Numbered from the stretch's first letter, positions 19,548-28,109 are shown. The stretch is 64,000 bases of DNA from CAVVXX01 sp052389895 (GCA_052389895.1 JBQTHM010000002.1:1-64000), one strand, 5' to 3'. Numbers and translations: made by a program. Notes: generated from the letters alone by a model not told the origin.

Positions 19548-20939
19548 CTAGAGGCCAAAGGCCAAAGCGGGCGGGGCTTCGCCATCTATTGCCCCTCTCG
19601 GCCAGCGTGCCCGCACGATGGCGCCGCCCTGTTCGGGATTATAGGCCGTCAACGTGCCCCCTGCCTGTTCGATCAGCGTCTTGGCGATGAAATACCCCAG
19701 GCCCATTCCTTCCAGTTTGCCGGGCCCGCTTCCGACAAAGGTGCGCCAGCGCGGACGCGAAGTAACATAGGGTTCGCCGATCTTGTCGAATATCTCGGGC
19801 GCAAAGCCGGGCCCATCGTCCATTACGTCCACGCTCAAGGATCTTTCGTCCCACTGCGCGCGCACCTTGACCGCGCGCCTGGCGAAATCGGCGGCATTTT
19901 CGATCAGGTTTCCCAATCCATGCAGCAGTTCCGGCGTGCGCCAGACTTCCAGCGGCTTGCCATCCGGCATTTCGACTGTGATGTCGACATCGACGCCGCG
20001 ATGGGGTGAGGCGATGTCATCGAGCAGCGCGCCCAGCGGGATGCGCTGGGCGGCGCCGCGCACGGCTTCCTCCGGTTCGGAAAGCCGCGCGAGAATGCCG
20101 CGACAGCGCTCGGCCTCGGCACGAAGGAGGCGCACATCGTCTTGATGCGGGGAATCTTGCGGAAGCTCGCGCTCGAGCTCGCGCGACACGACAGCGATGG
20201 TGCCAAGCGGCGAGCCCAGCTTGTGCGCGGCGGCCGCCGCCAATGCGCCCAGCGCCGACAATCTGTGTTCGCGCGCGAGCGCCAATTGCGTCGCGGTGAG
20301 CGCCGCCGACATTCGCTGCGCCTCGCCGGCGATCCTGCGGGCATAGATCGAGGTGAAGCCGATACCGAGCACCAGCGAGATCCAAATGCCGAACTGGTAC
20401 AGAGCAGGCAGGCGGAAGGTGCCGGCTGGCGACCAGGGCAGCGGCATATGAAAATAGGCAAGAAACGAAATGGCGATGAAACTCAGCGCTGCCAGCAACA
20501 GCGTGTAAGTGAGCTCAAGCGTCGCCGCCGAGATCACCACGGGGGCAACAAAAAGGAGCGCGAAGGGATTTTCGATGCCGCCGGTGAGATAAAGAAGGAC
20601 GGCGAGCTGGAGAATATCGTATCCGAGATAGGCCGCGGCCTCGCGGCTGGAAAGCCTGCGGGCGGCAGGATATATCGCCGCCAGCGCAACATTGAGCACG
20701 CCGCTGGCGGCAATGGCCGCGATGCATGGCAGGAGCGGCAATTCGTAACCCAGCACGAAATAGACAATCAGCAGAGCCGCCGTCTGGCCTGCCACGGCAA
20801 GCCAGCGAAGATTGTTGAGCGTGCCAAGCCGCACGCGCCCCTTGGAGGTCGCACCCAGCGGAGCGCCCGCCGCTTGCGCTTGAGCACCAGAATAAGATTC
20901 GGAACCCGTTCCCGTGGCGGCCTGCGACAACATCCTCAT
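19548..20939 (-). CDS. regB: Redox sensor histidine kinase, ActS/PrrB/RegB family
   Basis: A 463-residue membrane sensor kinase. About six membrane segments lie between residues 45 and 195 and include the quinone-binding signature GGIENPF (120-126). The dimerisation helix contains His239, and the redox-active Cys of the family is Cys279 in RCRGIL. The ATPase domain has N (LGNLIENAADFA), G1 (DVMDDGPGFAPEI) and G2 (GMGLGYFIAK) boxes. The residue after the phospho-His is Lys240, where the family normally has Glu. Forms an operon with regA. Confidence 0.95.
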   Translation of the reverse strand: MRMLSQAATGTGSESYSGAQAQAAGAPLGATSKGRVRLGTLNNLRWLAVAGQTAALLIVYFVLGYELPLLPCIAAIAASGVLNVALAAIYPAARRLSSREAAAYLGYDILQLAVLLYLTGGIENPFALLFVAPVVISAATLELTYTLLLAALSFIAISFLAYFHMPLPWSPAGTFRLPALYQFGIWISLVLGIGFTSIYARRIAGEAQRMSAALTATQLALAREHRLSALGALAAAAAHKLGSPLGTIAVVSRELERELPQDSPHQDDVRLLRAEAERCRGILARLSEPEEAVRGAAQRIPLGALLDDIASPHRGVDVDITVEMPDGKPLEVWRTPELLHGLGNLIENAADFARRAVKVRAQWDERSLSVDVMDDGPGFAPEIFDKIGEPYVTSRPRWRTFVGSGPGKLEGMGLGYFIAKTLIEQAGGTLTAYNPEQGGAIVRARWPRGAIDGEAPPALAFGL

Positions 20940-21048
20940 GGTCCGCTATGCGGTGGCGGACCATATCAGGTTCCCTTGCGCACGCGACAACCGGCACCAG
21001 AGGCGTGCGCGTCCGGCGCCGAAAGTCACCGCAGCCGGGGAAAGCGCC

Positions 21049-21180
21049 CTAGCGGACCAGCACGAGGCTGGGGCTCGGCGTCGCAGGAGGCGCGGGCTGG
21101 TTGTTCGGGTTCTGATCGCATGCGCTCAGCATGGAAAGGGACACGAGCGCCGCGCCAACCAAGAGGACCTTGCGGAACAT
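21049..21180 (-). CDS. Small lipoprotein
   Basis: A 43-residue protein with a short signal peptide and a lipobox ending LSAC (Cys around residue 20), followed by a tail of Asn, Pro and Ala (DQNPNNQPAPPATPSPS). It looks like an entericidin-sized peptide but has no recognisable domain. The ATG at 21180 has GGAG six to seven bases upstream. Immediately upstream is a GGAAC-N17-GTT element, which suggests stress-dependent expression. Confidence 0.72.
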   Translation of the reverse strand: MFRKVLLVGAALVSLSMLSACDQNPNNQPAPPATPSPSLVLVR

Positions 21181-21207
21181 GGGAGGCTCCTTCTTCCGTG
21201 CGGTTAG

Positions 21208-21232
21208 AACCCGAAAACTTAGCCTTTGTTCC
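21208..21232 (-). promoter_or_regulatory. EcfG-type general stress promoter for the small lipoprotein gene
   Basis: On the minus strand GGAAC (21232-21228) and GTT (21210-21208) are separated by exactly 17 bases, the consensus of alphaproteobacterial EcfG sigma factors. The start codon lies 28 bases further on. Confidence 0.6.
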
Positions 21233-21246
21233 GCCGGAAGTTTGCC

Positions 21247-21281
21247 AAAAAAAGAGGCGCCCCGGAGGGCCCGGGGCGCCG
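21247..21281 (-). terminator. Rho-independent terminator after the DUF4142 gene
   Basis: On the minus strand the stem GGCGCCCCGG / CCGGGGCGCC with a five-base loop is followed by TCTTTTTTT. It separates the DUF4142 gene from the small lipoprotein gene, so the latter needs its own promoter. Confidence 0.9.
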
Positions 21282-21299
21282 GCGCGGAACCCAATGCAC

Positions 21300-21956
21300 T
21301 CAGTCCCGCGAAGACTTATTCGATTTCTGTGCGAGCTTCGAAGACGACGACAGCGATGCCACTTCGTGGGCATGCGTTTCGATGACCGGAAGCGTGTCCT
21401 GTACGAACTGCCTCAGGCGCGCGTCGCTGCCGGCTTGCGCGTATGAGGTGAACAGGCCGGACGCCTGCTCGTGCGCATCGCGCAGCTGGTTGAGATAGAC
21501 GCGATCGAATTCCGCATCGTCCGCCTCACGCAATTGGCGGAGCAGAATCTGGTGCTCGGCGTCAAGCTCGGAGGGAAGCATCGCGACGGCACTCGGCGGC
21601 AGCGCACCCTTCAGCGCGGTGGACGAGCTCATGTGCGCTTCGATCATTTCCTCGGCGAAGTCCTTGACCGCTTTCGAGTCGGATCGTTCGAGGGCAACCC
21701 GGCTGGCTGCGATTTCGTAGAGATCGCCCATGGCTGCCGTTTTCACGAAGCCGATGTCGCTCACTTGCGGCGCCATTGCGGTTTCTTCGGCAGAAGCGGA
21801 TCGCCCGGACCCGCGCTTAGCCGAAGGCGTCGTGCCCTCCTCGGTCTGCGCGGATGGACTTCCCGGCTGTGTCTGGTTCTTGTCTCTGTCTTCGCACGCG
21901 GCGAGCAGCGCGACAGTCGCGATTGCCGCCGAAGCAAGCAGAATTTCGCGGCGCAT
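21300..21956 (-). CDS. DUF4142 domain lipoprotein
   Basis: A 218-residue exported protein: signal peptide with lipobox LLAAC near residue 20, then a linker rich in Gln, Ser and Thr, then the DUF4142 domain (about 70-205). The domain is a ferritin-like four-helix bundle by family description, with FVKTAAMGDLYEIAASRVAL and FAEEMIEAHMSSSTALK. DUF4142 proteins are often stress induced; their activity is unknown. The ATG at 21956 precedes the signal peptide directly. An EcfG-type promoter lies upstream and a strong terminator follows. Confidence 0.88.
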   Translation of the reverse strand: MRREILLASAAIATVALLAACEDRDKNQTQPGSPSAQTEEGTTPSAKRGSGRSASAEETAMAPQVSDIGFVKTAAMGDLYEIAASRVALERSDSKAVKDFAEEMIEAHMSSSTALKGALPPSAVAMLPSELDAEHQILLRQLREADDAEFDRVYLNQLRDAHEQASGLFTSYAQAGSDARLRQFVQDTLPVIETHAHEVASLSSSSKLAQKSNKSSRD

Positions 21957-21988
21957 GGAATCGCTCCTTTTTGCAATTCGGGAGGAAC

Positions 21989-22013
21989 AACCCGCAACCC
22001 GCATTTTTGTTCC
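21989..22013 (-). promoter_or_regulatory. EcfG-type general stress promoter for the DUF4142 gene
   Basis: On the minus strand GGAAC (22013-22009) and GTT (21991-21989) are 17 bases apart, the same spacing as the element before the neighbouring lipoprotein gene. The start codon is 33 bases downstream. Confidence 0.6.
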
Positions 22014-22056
22014 CGGCTGTCACGCGCGCTAAGATTGTTCCACCAGGGTCAATTTC

Positions 22057-22842
22057 GTGAACCGCGCCACAAAAGAGACACAATTGGCCGCGCCGCGCGT
22101 GAATGCGCACGGAGCGGCAATTCAAGTCGAGGAACTCACCAAGCGCTATGGTGAGGTACTCGCCGTGGACCGCGTGAGTTTTGAAGTTTCGCGCGGATCG
22201 TTTACCGCGCTGTTAGGCGGCAACGGCGCGGGCAAGACGACGACGATCGCCATGCTGCTCGGCCTGGTGCGGCCGAGCAGCGGCCGTATCGCGATTCTCG
22301 GCCAGGATTTTGCGCGGCACGGAAAAGTCGTCCTCGCGCGAATGAATTTCCAAAGCCCCTATGCGGAACTCCCGCGCCGGCTCACGGTCAGACAGAACCT
22401 GGCGCTCTATGCACGGCTCTATGGCGTGAATGTGCGCGAGCACATCGCTGAAGTGACGGCCGCGCTCGATCTCGGCGACCTGCTGGACCGGCCCTTCGGC
22501 GTTCTTTCGGCGGGCCAGCGCACGCGCGCAGGCCTGGCGAAGGCCTTCATCAATTGGCCCGAGCTGGTTCTTTTGGATGAGCCCACCGCTTCGCTTGACC
22601 CCGACACGGCTGACTGGGTGCGAAGCTATCTTGCGCGTTACGCCCGCGAGCACCGCGCTACGTTTTTTATCGCCTCGCACAACATGCTGGAAGTGGAACG
22701 GTTATGCGACCGCGTGTTGATAATGAAAAAGGGGCGCATAGTAGACGAAGGCTCGCCCAGCGAACTGATTGCGCGCTACGGGCGGCGCACGCTGGAAGAA
22801 GTTTTCCTCGACGTCGCACGGCGGCGCGAGGAGGCGGGATGA
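22057..22842 (+). CDS. ABC transporter ATP-binding protein (ABC-2 type)
   Basis: A 261-residue ATPase with Walker A GGNGAGKTTT, Q-loop in MNFQSPYAELP, a degenerate signature LSAGQRTRAGLAKA, Walker B LVLLDEPTASLD and the switch His in FIASHNM. It resembles CcmA/NodI/NatA-type ATPases of ABC-2 exporters. The start is a GTG at 22057; a later start would still keep all motifs. It overlaps the permease gene as ATGA, and an SCO gene follows. Substrate unknown. Confidence 0.93.
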   Translation: MNRATKETQLAAPRVNAHGAAIQVEELTKRYGEVLAVDRVSFEVSRGSFTALLGGNGAGKTTTIAMLLGLVRPSSGRIAILGQDFARHGKVVLARMNFQSPYAELPRRLTVRQNLALYARLYGVNVREHIAEVTAALDLGDLLDRPFGVLSAGQRTRAGLAKAFINWPELVLLDEPTASLDPDTADWVRSYLARYAREHRATFFIASHNMLEVERLCDRVLIMKKGRIVDEGSPSELIARYGRRTLEEVFLDVARRREEAG

Positions 22843-23636
22843 GCGCGAGCCTTAGGCGCATCGGCGCCATCGTATTGCGCCACTGGTTTCTGATCGTGGG
22901 CTCGTGGCCGCGGCTGCTTGACCTTGCCTATTGGCCGGCGGTGCAGGTGATCATCTGGGGATTCATCCAGACCTTCCTGATGCAGCACTCGAGCTTCCTG
23001 ACGCAGGCATTTGGAATTCTGCTTGGCGCCGTCATGCTGTGGGATGTGCTTTTCCGGGGCCAGCTCGGGTTGTCGCTTTCTTTCTTCGAGGAAGTCTATT
23101 CGCGCAACCTGGGACACCTGCTGGCGACGCCGCTTCGCCCCGGCGAATACATCGCGGCGCTGATGACCACGAGCTTCCTGCGCACGGTGGCCGGCCTCTT
23201 CCCGGCCACGATCCTCGCCATCTGGTTCTTCGGTTTTTCGGTCTATTCGCTTGGGCTTGCGCTGATCGGATTCTTTTTCAGCCTGATCATTTTCGGCTGG
23301 AGTATCGGGCTGTTCGTCTCCGGTCTCGTGCTGCGCTATGGCCTTGGCGCCGAAGGCTTCGCCTGGGCCGCAATATTCGCCATTGCGCCTGTTTGCGGTG
23401 TCTATTACCCGCTGAGCATTCTTCCCGATTGGGTACAGGACATCGCGGCGGCGCTGCCGCCTTCCTATATTTTCGAAGGCATGCGCGCCGTTCTGATCGA
23501 CCACCAGGTCCGGCTCGACCTCATAGCCAGTGCGGCGATGCTCAATATTGTGTGGATCGCGTTTGGCGTGATGAGCTTTCTCGGATTCTATGCGCTGGCG
23601 CGCGAGCGCGGCATGCTGCTGCAGGTGGGTGAGTAA
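22839..23636 (+). CDS. ABC transporter permease (ABC-2 type)
   Basis: A 265-residue membrane protein with about six hydrophobic segments. The best landmarks are the region after residue 20 (WPAVQVIIWGFIQTFLM), the central SFFEEVYSRNLGHLLATPLRP loop typical of ABC-2 permeases, and AIAPVCGVYYPLSILPDWVQ. It pairs with the ATPase just upstream through a four-base overlap and is itself coupled to the SCO gene by TAATG. The substrate is not evident; the SCO neighbour suggests a tie to copper or respiratory enzyme assembly, which is inference. Confidence 0.92.
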   Translation: MSASLRRIGAIVLRHWFLIVGSWPRLLDLAYWPAVQVIIWGFIQTFLMQHSSFLTQAFGILLGAVMLWDVLFRGQLGLSLSFFEEVYSRNLGHLLATPLRPGEYIAALMTTSFLRTVAGLFPATILAIWFFGFSVYSLGLALIGFFFSLIIFGWSIGLFVSGLVLRYGLGAEGFAWAAIFAIAPVCGVYYPLSILPDWVQDIAAALPPSYIFEGMRAVLIDHQVRLDLIASAAMLNIVWIAFGVMSFLGFYALARERGMLLQVGE

Positions 23637-24247
23637 TGGCGCAGGAAATAACCCGCTTACGCTTGTGGGTCATTGCGGCCACGCTCCTGGTGGGCGCGAT
23701 CGCGGGCGCCTCGCTGTGGGTGCTGAACGAGCGTGCGGCGGAGCGGACGCAAGCCGTGCGCGGCGAAGGGGAAGCGCAAGTGGGCGGGCCCTTCTCGCTC
23801 GTCGATCAAAACGGCGCGCGGCGCACGGAGGCGGATTTCCGGGGCAAATACATGCTTGTGTTTTTCGGCTTCACGCATTGCCCGGATGTGTGCCCGACAA
23901 CGCTCGCCGTCATCTCCGACGCGCTCGACAGACTGGGCGCGGCGGGACGCAACATTATCCCTATTTTCATAACCGTGGATCCCGAGCGCGACACACCGGA
24001 AGCGATGAAATCCTATCTCGAATCCTTCGGACCGCGCTTCGTCGGCCTGACGGGTTCGCAGGAGGAGATCGCAAACGTCGCGCGCGCCTATCGCGTCTAT
24101 TACGCAAAGCGCCCTTTCGAGGGCGGCTATGCCGTCGACCATTCGAGCGTGATCTATCTGATGGGGCGCGACGGCAAATTCCTTGCCAATTATGCGCTGG
24201 AGCTGGGTCCCGAAGCGATTGCCGCAGATATAAGAAAGAAGGTCTAA
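23636..24247 (+). CDS. SCO family copper chaperone / thioredoxin-like protein (SenC type)
   Basis: A 203-residue protein with an N-terminal membrane anchor (about 10-30) and a periplasmic thioredoxin-fold domain. The copper site is intact: CxxxC in HCPDVCPT and the distal His in [12 protein letters not shown] proteins load copper into the CuA centre of cytochrome oxidase. In Rhodobacter the homologue SenC is encoded next to regA; here regBA lies about 2.7 kb away on the opposite strand. Start overlaps the permease stop by one base. Confidence 0.94.
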   Translation: MAQEITRLRLWVIAATLLVGAIAGASLWVLNERAAERTQAVRGEGEAQVGGPFSLVDQNGARRTEADFRGKYMLVFFGFTHCPDVCPTTLAVISDALDRLGAAGRNIIPIFITVDPERDTPEAMKSYLESFGPRFVGLTGSQEEIANVARAYRVYYAKRPFEGGYAVDHSSVIYLMGRDGKFLANYALELGPEAIAADIRKKV

Positions 24248-25140
24248 ACCGCGGGCGCGGGAAGCCCTGCCTGCAGGCAGGCTGCCATCAGCGTGTTGCG
24301 CATCAGGCAGGCGATCGTCATGGGACCGACGCCCCCCGGAACGGGCGTTATGGCCCGCGCCTTTTCCATCGCTTCGTCGAACGCGACATCACCCACCAGC
24401 TTCGTCTTTCCGTCCGGGAGCGACAGGCGGTTGATGCCGACGTCGATCACGATGGCGCCCGGTTTAATCCAGCTTCCCTTAACCATTTCGGCCCGGCCCG
24501 TTGCCGCCACGAGGATGTCGGCGCGCGCGGAAAGCCCGGCCAAATCGCGCGTGCAGGAATGGGCCACCGTCACCGTGCAGTTTTCCTGCAGCAGAAGCTG
24601 TGCCATCGGCTTGCCCACCAGATTGGAGCGGCCGATGACCACCGCGTCCGCCCCCGCAACATCATTGGCGACGGTTTTGATGAGCATGAGCGCCCCCAGC
24701 GGCGTGCAGGCGACGAGGCCGCGGTTGGCGCCGAAGAATCCGCTCATCAGCCTGCCCGCGTTCATGGGATGCAGCCCGTCCACATCCTTGAGCGGATCGA
24801 TGGTGGCGATGACGCGTTGGGAATCGATCTGTTTGGGAAGCGGCATCTGCACCAGAATGCCGTGCACCGAGGCATCCGCATTCAGCTCGGCAATTTCGTC
24901 GAGCAGCGCTTTTTCGCTGAGGGCCGCAGGAAGGCGAATGTCGAACGCACGAAAGCCCGCCTGCTGCGCCGCCGCGCCCTTGGATTTGACATAGATGCTG
25001 CTCGCGGGATCCTCGCCCACCAGGACCACAGCGAACCCGGGCACGATGCCGTGCTCGCTTTTCTGCTTTGCCGCTGCACCTGCCACGCGCGCGCGCAAAT
25101 CGGCTGCAACTGCCCTGCCGTCTATGATGGTGGCGCTCAT
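24244..25140 (-). CDS. folD: Methylenetetrahydrofolate dehydrogenase / methenyl-THF cyclohydrolase
   Basis: A 298-residue bifunctional enzyme interconverting 5,10-methylene-, 5,10-methenyl- and 10-formyl-THF with NADP. Signatures: [20 protein letters not shown] with the catalytic Tyr and Lys, [14 protein letters not shown], and the [16 protein letters not shown] motif near the end. It is the last gene of a minus-strand run YggT, DUF167, folD with overlapping ends, and its stop overlaps the convergent SCO gene by four bases. Confidence 0.97.
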   Translation of the reverse strand: MSATIIDGRAVAADLRARVAGAAAKQKSEHGIVPGFAVVLVGEDPASSIYVKSKGAAAQQAGFRAFDIRLPAALSEKALLDEIAELNADASVHGILVQMPLPKQIDSQRVIATIDPLKDVDGLHPMNAGRLMSGFFGANRGLVACTPLGALMLIKTVANDVAGADAVVIGRSNLVGKPMAQLLLQENCTVTVAHSCTRDLAGLSARADILVAATGRAEMVKGSWIKPGAIVIDVGINRLSLPDGKTKLVGDVAFDEAMEKARAITPVPGGVGPMTIACLMRNTLMAACLQAGLPAPAV

Positions 25141-25454
25141 GGCGCTTTTTCCCATTGCGGCAGGCGAGCGGCAAGCGCCGCGTCACCCTCGACTTCCACG
25201 CGTTTGATGCGCGCGGATGTGCCCGCAACTATTGCCACTTTCGATTTGGCGACGCCGAAATGGCGCGCCAGCAATCCGACGAGCGCGGCATTCGCGGCGC
25301 CTTCATGGGGCGGCGCCGATACGCGCGCCTTCAGCTGAAGCGAGCCGTCCGCAGCCTCTACCCATCCTTCAAGCGCGTTGCGTCCGCCCTTGGGCGTAAG
25401 CCGCAGGGCGAAGCAAAGTCTTCCGTTTGCGATGCGGAAGGGCGCCGCCCTCAT
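25137..25454 (-). CDS. DUF167 family protein
   Basis: A 105-residue protein of the DUF167 (YggU) family. It shows the usual [15 protein letters not shown] opening and the [33 protein letters not shown] core. Function is unknown in the family. It is joined to YggT upstream and folD downstream by four-base overlaps, an arrangement seen widely in alphaproteobacteria. Confidence 0.93.
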   Translation of the reverse strand: MRAAPFRIANGRLCFALRLTPKGGRNALEGWVEAADGSLQLKARVSAPPHEGAANAALVGLLARHFGVAKSKVAIVAGTSARIKRVEVEGDAALAARLPQWEKAP

Positions 25455-25732
25455 GCCAGATAATAGACAATGAGATAACGCACGAACTGGATGAGCAGGA
25501 GCGCCACGAGCGGCGTAAGATCGAGTCCGCCCATGGGCGGAATTATGCGCCGCAGCGGGCGCAGCACGGGTTCGGTTAAAGCCTGCAAAGCGAAAACCAG
25601 CCAGCGCACGAACTGATTGTGGATGTTGATGACACCGAAACTGACCAGCCAGCTCGCGATAACGGCCGCGACAATAACCCAGGTGTAAATGTCGAGGACC
25701 GTGAGAATGAGCCAGATGAAGGGATTGACCAT
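25451..25732 (-). CDS. YggT family membrane protein
   Basis: A 93-residue protein with two membrane segments (about 5-30 and 65-90) and the family motif LTEPVLRPLRRIIPPMGGLDLTPL between them. YggT proteins have been linked to osmotic stress tolerance and septum or cell envelope organisation, without a defined activity. First gene of the YggT-DUF167-folD set; its ATG at 25732 has weak ribosome-site support. Confidence 0.92.
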   Translation of the reverse strand: MVNPFIWLILTVLDIYTWVIVAAVIASWLVSFGVINIHNQFVRWLVFALQALTEPVLRPLRRIIPPMGGLDLTPLVALLLIQFVRYLIVYYLA

Positions 25733-25913
25733 GCAAAAGCCTCGGGGCGGCGCGCTGCCTCAACGCTTGTAGCGGGCAGCGGCGGCAAGGGAAAGGTTGG
25801 AAAAAATTTCTTCTGTGAAACGAAGGCCCGCATGCCAAGCCGAGGCCGCACAATGCGATTATCAGCCTGCCTTCGCGCCGCACGCCACCGCACCGCTGCT
25901 GCGCAGCGAAGGG

Positions 25914-25989
25914 TGGTGGAGCTGAGCGGGATCGAACCGCTGACCTCCTCATTGCGAACGAGGCGCTCTCCCAACTGAGCTACAGCCCC
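25914..25989 (-). tRNA. tRNA-Ala (anticodon CGC)
   Basis: A 76-base cloverleaf with encoded CCA. The acceptor stem GGGGCTG pairs with CAGCTCC with one G-T pair. The D arm, the anticodon stem CCTCG/TGAGG and the T arm GGTTCGATCCC are intact. The anticodon loop TTCGCAA gives CGC, reading the Ala codon GCG. Confidence 0.96.
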
Positions 25990-26041
25990 AGGCCCACCTA
26001 AAAGGTATCTAGGGATCGCCGCCGATTGCTGTCAACGGCAG

Positions 26042-27247
26042 CTATTTTCGCGTGTACGCAATGCGCCAGACGGCCCTGCCTGCGTCATCGGCAACGAGCA
26101 GACTTCCGTCCTTCGCGACCGCGAGCCCGACCGGGCGGCCCCACACCTGCGCCGTTTCCTTGCCCTTCGCCCAGAAGCCGACGGCGAAATTGTAATAGCC
26201 GCCTTCCGGTTTTCCGTTCTTGAACGGCACGTGCACCACCTTGTAGCCGATGGGCTTCGCGGAATTCCATGAGCCGTGCAGCGCCACGAATGCATCGCCC
26301 TTATACGACGCCGGAAACTGGCCGGCTGTGTAAAAGACAAGGCCCAACGCCGCGGAATGCGCTTCGAAAAGCAGATCGGGCGTAATCGATTTGGCGACCA
26401 GATCGGGGCGCTTCTTGCCGTAGTCGGGATCGGGATGTTTGCCGATATACGAAAAGGGCCAGCCGTAGAAACCGCCAGCCACCACATGGGTGAGATAATC
26501 GGGCACGAGCCCGTCGCCCAATCCGTCGCGCTCGTTCACGGCGACGTAAAGCGTGTCGGTTCCGGGATAGAACGCGATGCCCACCGGATTGCGCAGACCC
26601 GAGGCAAAGGTGCGCATGCGCCCGTTATCGAACACCTGCACCGTTGCGCGCGGCGCCTCTTCCTCGGCCTTGTTGCTGCGGCTGCCGATAGCGATGAACA
26701 GTCGCCCCTTTGAATCGAAGGCGATGTTGCGCGTCCAATGGCCCCAGCCGCTGCCGAAGGACTGCGTTGTCAAGCGCGTGCGTTTGGCCGCCTTCCTGTC
26801 GCTGTCCTTGTAGGGAAAGCGCCACACAGCTTCGGTATCGGCTACATAGAAATATCCGTTGCGAATGGCCATGCCGTGCGGGCGGTCGAATCCTTCGGCA
26901 TATGTCGTGCGCGACTCCGCCCTGCCGTCGCCGTTCGCGTCGCGCAGCAATGTGATCTTGCCCGCGTCGGATTCGGCGAGAAACACGTCGCCGTTCCCGG
27001 CGACCGCAAGCCAGCGCGGATGCTCCAGCCCGTCTGCGAACAAATTGGCGGAAAAGCCTGCGGGTACTTTCAACATGGAGTTCGCAGGGCGCGAAATCGT
27101 CTCGGGCGAATTGGAGACGGACGGCGTGGCATAGGGCCGGGAAAGCCTGTCGGGGCGAATATCGAAGCGCGTGCCGACGTCTTGCTCGCCCGCAGCGAAC
27201 GCGGCACCGGCAAAGGCAAAAAGAAACGGAAGAAAAATCGGTTTCAT
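26042..27247 (-). CDS. Exported PQQ-dependent sugar dehydrogenase family protein
   Basis: A 401-residue protein with a signal peptide (cleavage about AFA-AG near residue 19) and a six-bladed propeller of the glucose/sorbosone dehydrogenase type. Landmarks: GLEHPRWLAVAGNGDVFLAE, EGFDRPHGMAIRNGYFYVAD, RNPVGIAFYPGTDTLYVAVNERDGLGD and the C-terminal WGRPVGLAVAKDGSLLVADD. Many members have lost PQQ activity, so the reaction is not certain. It is divergent from the zinc operon and shares its 85-base intergenic region with the Zur box. Confidence 0.9.
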   Translation of the reverse strand: MKPIFLPFLFAFAGAAFAAGEQDVGTRFDIRPDRLSRPYATPSVSNSPETISRPANSMLKVPAGFSANLFADGLEHPRWLAVAGNGDVFLAESDAGKITLLRDANGDGRAESRTTYAEGFDRPHGMAIRNGYFYVADTEAVWRFPYKDSDRKAAKRTRLTTQSFGSGWGHWTRNIAFDSKGRLFIAIGSRSNKAEEEAPRATVQVFDNGRMRTFASGLRNPVGIAFYPGTDTLYVAVNERDGLGDGLVPDYLTHVVAGGFYGWPFSYIGKHPDPDYGKKRPDLVAKSITPDLLFEAHSAALGLVFYTAGQFPASYKGDAFVALHGSWNSAKPIGYKVVHVPFKNGKPEGGYYNFAVGFWAKGKETAQVWGRPVGLAVAKDGSLLVADDAGRAVWRIAYTRK

Positions 27248-27315
27248 GGCTTCTCTCCCTGTAACGCGGCCTCGCACGCCTGGTTTCCCCTTTTTCATGG
27301 CGCGATGCCGCCCGA

Positions 27316-27330
27316 TGTTATAATATAACA
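27316..27330 (+). promoter_or_regulatory. Zur operator (perfect palindrome)
   Basis: TGTTATAATATAACA is a perfect 7-1-7 inverted repeat that matches the alphaproteobacterial Zur box core. It contains TATAAT, so repressor and RNA polymerase would compete for it. It ends two bases before the znuC ATG and lies 69 bases from the divergent sugar dehydrogenase start. Confidence 0.85.
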
Positions 27331-27332
27331 AA

Positions 27333-28109
27333 ATGCTCCAGCCCCGCGCGGACAGGCCCTTGATCGCCGCCGAGAACGTAAGCGTCGCCTTTGGCGGCGC
27401 CAGGCTTCTCGACCGTGTCAGCATGGCTGTGCATCCGCGCGAGATTATCACCCTTATCGGCCCCAACGGCTCAGGCAAGACCACGCTGGTGCGCACGCTT
27501 TTGGGCCTTACGCGCGCAAGCGAGGGCCTCGTTATCCGCAACGCGGCGCGCATTGGCTATGTGCCGCAAAGCTTTATGCGCGACCGCAGCCTGCCCTTGA
27601 CCGCGGCCCGCTTCGTGGCGGGATTCGATGGCGCTGGCGATGGGGAGACCAGGGAAGCGCTGGCGCGCGCAGGCGTGGCGGGCGCGGCGGAAAGGCAGCT
27701 TTCGTCGCTCTCGGGCGGCGAATTCGCCCGCGTCGCCTTGGCGCGAGCCATTATGCGCAAGCCCGATCTGCTCGTGCTGGATGAGCCTCTTTCCGGCGTG
27801 GACGTGGCAGGCGAAGCCTCGCTCTACGAGCTCATCGCACGCATGCGCGACGAAACCGGCTGCGGGGTGCTGCTGGTCAGCCACGATCTGCATGTGGTGA
27901 TGGCGTCGGCCGATCGCGTCGTGTGCCTCAACCGGCATGTGTGCTGCGAGGGCGATGCCAACGCGGTGTTGCGCGATCCCGCCTTTGTCCAGCTCTTCGG
28001 GCCGCGCGTGGCCGAGCAGCTCGCGCTTTACACGCATCGGCATGATCACGTGCACACCGGCCAGGTTATCGGGCAGGAACAGGCACAGGACGAACACCTT
28101 CATGGATGA
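27333..28109 (+). CDS. znuC: Zinc ABC transporter ATP-binding protein
   Basis: A 258-residue ATPase of the high-affinity zinc importer. Walker A GPNGSGKTTLV (about 48-58), signature LSGGEFARVALARAI and Walker B LLVLDEPLSGVD are intact, and a His-rich C-terminus (THRHDHVHTGQ and DEHLHG) is typical of ZnuC. The ATG is two bases after the Zur box with no ribosome site, so the mRNA may be leaderless. A TTG further in lacks better support. It overlaps znuB by eight bases. Confidence 0.95.
   Translation: MLQPRADRPLIAAENVSVAFGGARLLDRVSMAVHPREIITLIGPNGSGKTTLVRTLLGLTRASEGLVIRNAARIGYVPQSFMRDRSLPLTAARFVAGFDGAGDGETREALARAGVAGAAERQLSSLSGGEFARVALARAIMRKPDLLVLDEPLSGVDVAGEASLYELIARMRDETGCGVLLVSHDLHVVMASADRVVCLNRHVCCEGDANAVLRDPAFVQLFGPRVAEQLALYTHRHDHVHTGQVIGQEQAQDEHLHG

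Noticed and set aside
20142..21446. Open frame of 434 codons opposite regB and the lipoprotein genes
   Set aside because: It is antisense to conserved regB and includes the EcfG promoter and terminator region.
23590..25338. Open frame of 582 codons across the SCO gene and antisense to folD
   Set aside because: It runs through the SCO gene in another frame and then opposite folD; the product is Arg/Gly/Ala-rich shadow sequence.
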